A stretch of 64,000 nucleotides of DNA, from NCBI RefSeq assembly GCF_000330505.1, contig NW_004440453.1:27394-91393 (forward strand), written 5' to 3'. Below the pieces are notes generated by a model, which worked only from the letters and a program-made list of their open reading frames with translations, was not told the origin of the DNA and did not search any database. Origin of the DNA: Entamoeba invadens IP1 (taxonomy: Eukaryota; Evosea; Mastigamoebida; Endamoebidae). The position numbers were made by a program, and so were the translations under genes. The first letter of the stretch is position 1; each line of letters opens with the position of its first letter. Below, piece by piece: positions 58,374-64,000 of the stretch.

Positions 58374-59481
58374 TAGGGGGAGTGAAAGGCTTGACCAAAA
58401 CTTTAAATGGTTTTTTACTACATTTAGATAAAAACTGTTTTTAATGTTCTATTTGAAAACACAATCTTAAATTATATATTATAGTTTATAAATTATAAAA
58501 GTATTAGTTCATCCTTAGCATAAAGTCAGAATTTGAAATTGTATTAAAAACGACTTGGGTGTTTGTTTGTGGGTTGTTTCAATAAAGTCATTGGTAGGCG
58601 TCAGTCTTCTTGTTTGATATGGCTCTCGTTGTTAGTTCAGCTCTTAAATATTGGAAGGCAAACTTTCCTTTTCGGATTTGACCAAATATGTTGGTCTAAA
58701 CAGAAGAACAAACAATTCCAAGTGTTCTCTGCTATAAACACCATTGGCTTTTTGTAACAATCTGGAAGCCTCTTTTATAGAAACGAACATTCTTTTGATT
58801 TTGCCAATATTAACCCCAACAACACCAGAACGCTTATATGATGCAAAAATGATATTTTTGTTGCTTTGCTCTCAAATGCTCCCAACACCTTTTTGGTATG
58901 ACGATCAATGGAAACACAAATATGCTCTCTCAGCTCTCTTTGTTCTCTTAGAACTTGTAATGATCTGCTATCGCTATCGCTATGTTGTCTCACCCAAAAA
59001 TCAATTCAAGTCTTCGGTTACTGCGAAATTGGCTTCAATTGATTTCAATCATCAGAGTATTCATTTAAGCTAGTATTTTAACAACTCCGAATACACAACA
59101 AATTGTGAGACGAGTTGGCTTGTATGAGGAACAACTTGTCTATTATGGCTAAAGGAAATACTTTGTAGAAAGAAGTTGTATTTGTGCTGTTATAGAAACA
59201 AAATAATTGAAGCTTTGTGAATTAAATCTTGGTTATTTCAAACAATGAAAATAAGCCATTCAATTTTCTTAATAACACTAAGGTTGTTTACTTTTTCTTT
59301 TCAAAAAAAAAACGTTTTATTTTATTTCAGATAAGGTAAAAATATTTTTTTAACATTTTTTATAAATAATTTATAGTTTTTGTTATTTTATAAATAGAAC
59401 CGGGAAAATACTGTATAGTAAAAAATATAATAAAACAATAGGTCAAACTCCTCAGTTTCTTCAAGCCCCTCACTCCCCCTA
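58374..59481. mobile_element. Inverted-repeat element, ends TAGGGGGAGTGA (1.1 kb)
   Basis: The left end TAGGGGGAGTGAAAGGCTTG (58374) and the inverse right end TAGGGGGAGTGAGGGGCTTG (59481) agree over 21 bp with two mismatches. No clear target duplication was identified. The interior (58560-59060) is less A+T-rich and contains coding-like frames on the minus strand. Confidence 0.55.
58570..59000 (-). pseudogene. Coding-like fragment of unknown family
   Basis: Minus-strand frames read like real protein: SLQVLREQRELREHICVSI and DRHTKKVLGAFESKATKIS, then in another frame EASRLLQKANGVYSREHLEL. They have normal amino-acid composition and matched order, suggesting one helical protein interrupted by a frameshift. 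No family was recognised. It lies wholly inside the 58374-59481 inverted repeats, so it may be a captured gene fragment or the element's own remnant. Confidence 0.4.
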
Positions 59482-59832
59482 CTTTAAGGTTATTTTTATA
59501 ATCAAAGAATTCTAATTCACTAATCTTATAAAATAAACGAAAGAGATAAGTTATTTGAAACCGACCTGATTCAAACTACTTCTTGAAAAAAAAACTGCGG
59601 GTTTTTATTTGTTTTTTAACAATAAAAACTTCAAACTATATTTATAATTATATCAGATAGTAAAAATGACTAGTTCATTTTTTGTTTCCAGTTTATAATA
59701 AAAGCACCTAAACCATATGTCAAATTATTGATTGATAATACATTTCATCATTTTGGTAAATATTTTAATAAAGCAATAAACATCGGATATAATCTTGTTA
59801 AAAAAAGGAACTTATTTATTATCAATTTGTTC
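59482..59832. other. A+T-rich intergenic DNA
   Basis: Nothing recognised. Confidence 0.5.
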
Positions 59833-59870
59833 GTAGTAGTTTATAAATTATGTGGATTTGGGGGGCGCCC
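59833..59870 (+). repeat. Polinton-like terminus, second copy (diverged)
   Basis: GTAGTAGTTTATAAATTATG, then GGATTT and a G/C-rich block, parallels the inverse right end of the 9903-16129 Polinton (GTAGTAGTATATAAATTGTG, then CGATTT). This suggests another Polinton-type end opening to the right. The partner end was not found. Confidence 0.4.
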
Positions 59871-59959
59871 ATTTTATCTATATTTTAAAATAATTTAACT
59901 AAACTCTAGGGTTTTCTACAAAACTTTTCGTTTCTGAGGTTTCTTTGAAACCTTAAAAC

Positions 59960-59990
59960 CTGAAGGGGCGAAGCCCCAACGCGTAGATCT
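59960..59990. other. GC-rich palindrome GGGGCGAAGCCCC
   Basis: A perfect GGGGC/GCCCC stem with a short loop, followed by AACGCGTAGATC, in otherwise A+T-rich DNA about 130 bp inside the Polinton-like end. Confidence 0.4.
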
Positions 59991-60146
59991 GAATTTTCCC
60001 AAAATATCGACATCGGTGATGTCTCTAGAATTTCACATTCCTTTACGGTTCTTCGTTTTATCAAACTCGCTTAGTAATACTGTAAATTTAATTTAATGAA
60101 ATTTTAAAGAAAATTTATATTAATATGATTTTTTATCTTCCTTAAA

Positions 60147-60508
60147 ATGACGGAACAAATTAATAAACTTGATTATGTTAAATATGATTTAGATAACAAA
60201 TCCTTATTTGTTGATCTTAGATGTGGATATAAAATTTCAACTAAAAGAATGGAAAGATTTAAAGAAATTTTGAATGATTATCTTAAAACTATACAAAGTA
60301 ATGAAAATGTAATTACCAAACTAATGAAGGTTGGAATAAAACATATCCTTTAACAGATAAATATGCTTTGAACAAAATGATTAGGGTTCTAAAAACAAGA
60401 ATATTAAATCATAATGAAATAATTAAAGCTGTAAACTCAGATTATGATATCGATATACCAGAACCAATAATTGTTATGAAAATAAAAGTTTCTATTTATA
60501 AATATTAA
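60147..60508 (+). pseudogene. Small protein gene in the Polinton-like segment, frameshifted
   Basis: ATG 60147 opens TEQINKLDYVKYDLDNKSLF, then VDLRCGYKISTKRMERFKEI. The frame stops at 60353, but one base shifted near 60335 it continues NKTYPLTDKYALNKMIRVL and ends DYDIDIPEPIIVMKIKVSI with TAA at 60506-60508. Base and amino-acid composition (AT-rich codons, Lys/Asn/Ile) match the Polinton polymerase rather than host genes. Family unknown. Confidence 0.5.
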
Positions 60509-60662
60509 TAATAATTCCATCTCTCATATTAATTTGATTGCTTTCAAATTCTTCTATTTTATTAAGTAATAATACTAATTGTTCTTGCTTTTTGCCCTCT
60601 AAATTTTTGACTTTATTATCAAGATCATTTTTAGTAATTCTAACTTGTTTCTTTAATATCAT
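60492..60662 (-). CDS. 56-residue coiled-coil-like ORF, convergent with the 60147 gene
   Basis: ATG 60662 to TAG 60494-60492. It reads MILKKQVRITKNDLDNKVKN and continues as a charged helix (KKQEQLVLLLNKIEEFE). It is intact and overlaps the 3' end of the convergent frameshifted gene by about 17 bp, a compact arrangement more typical of virus-like elements than of host genes. Confidence 0.45.
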   Translation of the reverse strand: MILKKQVRITKNDLDNKVKNLEGKKQEQLVLLLNKIEEFESNQINMRDGIIINIYK

Positions 60663-60758
60663 TTAATTCTATTATATTAACTTATATTATTATTTTTTAA
60701 TGACGTGGTATATACTCACCATTTTACACAATCTTACACTTAAGTAATCTCTGTTTTC

Positions 60759-60804
60759 TGGAGGTGGGTGAGGGAGGGGGGCCGACTTTAGGAGCCTCCA
60801 TATA
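60759..60804. other. G-rich, quadruplex-capable patch with stem
   Basis: GGAGGTGGGTGAGGGAGGGG provides at least four closely spaced G-runs, and GGAGG can pair with CCTCC at the far side. It is striking in an A+T-rich setting. Confidence 0.5.
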
Positions 60805-61171
60805 TACTTTTAACGCTATTAACGTAATTGATTTTATCAATTTCTCTAAATAATTTAATTTAATTTTTTCACCTTTTTTTTAATAAATAATAACAAATAA
60901 AAATTTGAAATATAATATTTGTATTAAAAAATCAATAACCAATTGATGTCACACTTGATGGTATTGTAACACTACTCAAACTACTACATCTATTGAAACA
61001 ATAATAACCAATTGATTTTATATATATTATTATATTATTTCTTTATTTTCTTAATTTGTTATTATTTATAAATTATTATTAATATTTATTAATAAATAAA
61101 TTATAATTAAAAAACATTAAAAAATAAATATTTATTAAATTTTTTCTAATAAATATCTTTTTGTATCAATT

Positions 61172-61310
61172 GAGAGAAAGGACGGACATGGGGACGAAGG
61201 AAGGGAATATAGGCCGAAGGATGTCCTTTGTGGTTTAGGGACGTCCTCCCGCTATAAAGGACGTCCTCCTGTGTATATTGTGTCCTTTCTATTATTTTCG
61301 TGTCTTCGGC
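61172..61310. repeat. Cluster of GGACGTCC palindromes and GGAC repeats
   Basis: Contains GGACGGACATGGGGACGAAG, then ATGTCCTTTG, then two copies of GGACGTCCTCC about 24 bp apart, then TGTCCTTTC. The GGAC and GTCC units could form several alternative hairpins. No gene overlaps it. Confidence 0.55.
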
Positions 61311-61365
61311 ATTTTTTATTCATTATCGAAACTATATAACGAAGTATATTTTTATTATAAATATA

Positions 61366-62369
61366 AACTGTTTTTCAAAAGTCGGTACTGGGGTGTCCCG
61401 ATTTTTTGGATTTATTTTGTTTATTATTTTTGGGAATCGTTTTTTGTAATAAATTCGCTTATTTTTTTCCAAATAAAAAAGAGAAAAACGGTCTTCAAAA
61501 AATATTTTTTTACTTGAAAAATTTTTAAGCATTAAAAAATCCATATAAAATTTGAAATAACGGGATTTTTGTTTCAGAAAAACACACGAATTATCCCAAA
61601 AGTGCATTTTAGTACAAAAGCAAATAAACTTAATGTCAATCTTTTTCATTATCAAACATTTTATTAATTAATGAAATATTCACAAAACAAAAGCTTAGTT
61701 CGAAGATTAGTATGCTTAGTAGTGTTGTCACAAAAACAATAAAAATAACAAAATGATTTGATAATTTATCTTCGTTGTTTTTTAAAAAGTCGACATTCTT
61801 TTTGAGCATTTCAGTGAGAACATCTTTTTTAAAATATCCAATAACAAAACATTATTGTTATTTTGTATTATTTTTCTTGTGTTGCCCTTTGACAATTTTG
61901 ACTTATGCCTGTCAAAATTATTAAACATTTGCTGTAATTTTTGGTGTTTTTGGAACTCTTTATTTCATTATTTTTTATTCAGAGAAGATAACCACATGTT
62001 TGTTTTTAATTGAAAATATTTTTTAACAATAGTAATATTCAGTTAAAACTCGACACGAACAACACCATCCCAATTCACTTAAACGTTAATTGTTGTGCTT
62101 TTAGGCCAACAATGCTGTGTATATGTTGCGAAGTATCGAGTTGTGGTCAAATCAAATAACGGGATCGGGTTTTTTGGAAAAAGATGGCTAATATTCCAAT
62201 ATTTTCCCGAATTTGTACGAAAATAATTGAACGGTATTGGTATTTTTTTCAAAATGAAGTCAGTACTTTCTATTTTTTGTTTTTTGTTTTTTTAGGAAAA
62301 AACAAAAATAAAAAACGGGACTTTAGGAAGTTCTATAAATATGACAGTACCGACTTTTGAAAAACAGTT
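61366..62369. mobile_element. TIR element, AACTGTTTTTCAAAAG family, complete (1.0 kb)
   Basis: AACTGTTTTTCAAAAGTCGG starts at 61366 and is perfectly inverted at the right end (25 bp in all). TA flanks both sides (61364-61365, 62370-62371). The left 170 bp match the truncated copy at 9733-9902. It lacks a transposase but carries a 71-codon open frame. Confidence 0.85.
61636..61851 (-). CDS. 71-codon open frame with a membrane helix, inside the TIR element
   Basis: Read on the minus strand between a TAA (61854-61852) and TGA (61638-61636). It reads KKDVLTEMLKKNVDFLKNNE, then one long hydrophobic helix (HFVIFIVFVTTLLSILIFEL), and ends LINKMFDNEKD. There is no ATG near the start, so it is a partial frame. 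The layout of charged helix plus C-terminal membrane segment looks like genuine protein. It may be a captured fragment of a host gene. Confidence 0.4.
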   Translation of the reverse strand, partial: CFVIGYFKKDVLTEMLKKNVDFLKNNEDKLSNHFVIFIVFVTTLLSILIFELSFCFVNISLINKMFDNEKD

Positions 62370-62371
62370 TA

Positions 62372-63839
62372 TTTTTAATAATATAATTATTTCCAAAAAT
62401 AAATTAATTCAAAGACAAAAACTATTTAACAAGTAATTTTATTATATATTATTGGTTTATAAAAATTTATCATTTTTTTCATTTTACCATTCAGTTTTCT
62501 TTGAAAAACTAATTAAATTTGAATTTTTTATTAAAACCATTAATTTATAACGAAATTACTTGTTGTTTAAAATTTGTCTACTCTTTTATTTATTTTTGGA
62601 ATTAATTATATTTTATAATAGTAAATTCATAATAATATTATAACTCATAATATAGTTTTATTGATATTGTGTTTTTGAATTTGTATTTAATTAATTTAAA
62701 AATAAATAAAAAATTGATAAATTTTAAAAAATATAAATTCTAAAAATATTAACTTAAGGATTTATTTATATTTTTATTATTTTTTGATTATTTTTTGACT
62801 TGTAAATCATATCATATCTTTCAAACGCAACAATATCAATTGATACATCCCAAAAAACAACCATGAATGATTTTTGGAAAGGTTTTTATTACTGTATTCT
62901 CAAGAATTGATTATTAATATTTTTCTATACATTCGTTTTATTTGTTTATAATTTATTATTGTTTTTAGAAAACTCTTGCTTTTTTGAAATGTTTTATTGT
63001 TGTTTTATATCAAATAATAATTTCATTTATTTATTATAATTTTGAATTCCCAAAACTTTAAATGTAAATATGTTAGTATTATAGTTTATTTGATATTATA
63101 ATTTTTATCATAATTATATTAAAAAATAAAAAAAAACAAACGAGAATATTTAAAGTGGTTGAATTATACAATGGCAGAACATTTTTTGGTCTTGGGTTAT
63201 TAAAAAAGTGGTAAAAAATTGATCTCTCAAAAATTGAAACATTTATACAAAAGTTTGAAAAAATTAAAACTTTGTACGAAAAAATCGAAATGTTTTATGA
63301 AAATTTAAAAAATGTAAAAATAGAATTTATTTTTGTGGTAAAAAATGAAGTTTATAAAAATGGATTCATTGAAAAACGGATTAAAAATACTTCTGATAGA
63401 AGCTAAAAACGGGAGAATTAAAAATATTATATTATTTTATTATTTCTAATTAATACATTTTTTGAGATTTTTATTTTTTAATTGTTTTGAGTATTATTAT
63501 TAATATACAATTATAATTAATTAATCTTTTTTAACATTTTAAAATATTCACATTTAAATTTCTAATTAATATTTTTATAATTTATTAATGTTTTGAAAAA
63601 TTATTTTAACCAAACACACCTTTAGAATAATTCAATTACAAAGACTAATTTTTTATCTATTCAATTTAATTACTCTTAAATTTTAGAATTATGGAAAATT
63701 ATAAATTTTATAATAAAATGTATAAAAATTATTTTGTTGTTATAAATTAATAAATTAATTGTTTTTAAATTTTTGTTATTATATAAACATTAAATTTAAT
63801 ATATTAAACTAATAACAAATAAATTTTTTTAAAAATAAT
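62372..63839. other. Very A+T-rich intergenic DNA (1.5 kb)
   Basis: Homopolymer-rich sequence with no gene, RNA gene or inverted-repeat element seen. Confidence 0.55.
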
Positions 63840-64000
63840 TTAATTTGTATTTTTTAAGTGATAACAAATAGTTTCAAAAAGTTTCTGAAATAATGGACCT
63901 GTTTGTAATACACCACAACTGGCATTTTGGGCACAATGGAAATAACTTTCAACACAAACTGAACTGGTATATACAGCAAAAAAAACAGCTCGTAGAGAAG
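63840..64000 (-). CDS. C-terminal part of an unidentified protein (partial)
   Basis: The last 100 bp of the window are richer in G+C. The minus frame is open from the edge to TAA at 63842-63840. It reads SSVCVESYFHCAQNASCGVL, then QTGPLFQKLFETICYH, with a natural, Cys-containing composition. The opposite strand also has an open frame from ATG 63893 to the edge, but its His/Asn/Gln-rich sequence looks like the shadow. Family unknown. Confidence 0.4.
   Translation of the reverse strand, partial: SLRAVFFAVYTSSVCVESYFHCAQNASCGVLQTGPLFQKLFETICYHLKNTN

Noticed and set aside
63893..64000. Plus-strand open frame from an ATG to the window edge
   Set aside because: His/Asn/Gln-rich and unnatural; the minus-strand frame over the same bases has the better protein composition, though the evidence is thin.

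Overview
The window looks like the nuclear genome of an Entamoeba species, most likely a large, transposon-rich one such as E. invadens (inference). Sequence evidence: extreme A+T richness; short introns with the Entamoeba 5' signal GTTTGT; BspA-type leucine-rich repeats starting with the Entamoeba N-terminal block; a transmembrane kinase with a Cys-rich (CxxC) ectodomain; a coiled-coil/TLDc protein; and DNA transposons of the hAT, piggyBac, Tc1/mariner, pogo-like and Maverick/Polinton groups. No LINE-type reverse transcriptase was recognised. Two 100-N runs are assembly gaps.

Layout. 1-9.7 kb is the most gene-like part: a partial CDS, a lone tRNA-Ser(CGA), an intron-containing F-box/LRR-like gene, three decayed genes (BspA-LRR, an LRR-protein N-terminus, a multi-pass membrane protein), and a GC-richer, Trp-free 567-codon gene followed in the same frame by a small acidic ORF. 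9.7-16.1 kb is a relic Maverick/Polinton with inverted termini and a broken protein-primed DNA polymerase. It carries a nested 1.7-kb inverted-repeat element and lies next to a truncated TA-flanked element. 16-19.4 kb has two small ORFs and a decayed Cys-rich surface-protein gene. 21-33 kb is transposon debris: hAT, piggyBac, Tc1, a pogo-like element and a TA-flanked non-autonomous element.

32.8-43.2 kb is one transmembrane-kinase pseudogene on the minus strand. It is cut between kinase N-lobe and C-lobe by a 5.3-kb hAT element with a perfect 8-bp target duplication, and that hAT holds a perfect 86-copy 8-bp minisatellite. 43.3-46.8 kb is the best-preserved transposon: a TA-flanked pogo-like element with ~88-bp inverted repeats and an apparently intact, intron-bearing 491-residue transposase. 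47.8-57.6 kb contains a small TIR element, an adhE fragment butted against a myosin-II fragment on the opposite strand, a frameshifted coiled-coil/TLDc gene, a dead pogo-like transposase and a MITE. 58-64 kb has further inverted-repeat elements, a probable second Polinton-like end with small ORFs, GC-rich clusters, and the edge of a gene at the right border.

Overall, few genes look functional: the tRNA, the 606-2436 gene, the 7720 gene (with or without its downstream ORF), the 43-46 kb transposase and some small ORFs. The main story is nested, repeated transposition into a gene-poor region that is losing its multicopy surface and signalling genes. All calls are from reading the sequence; no searches were run.
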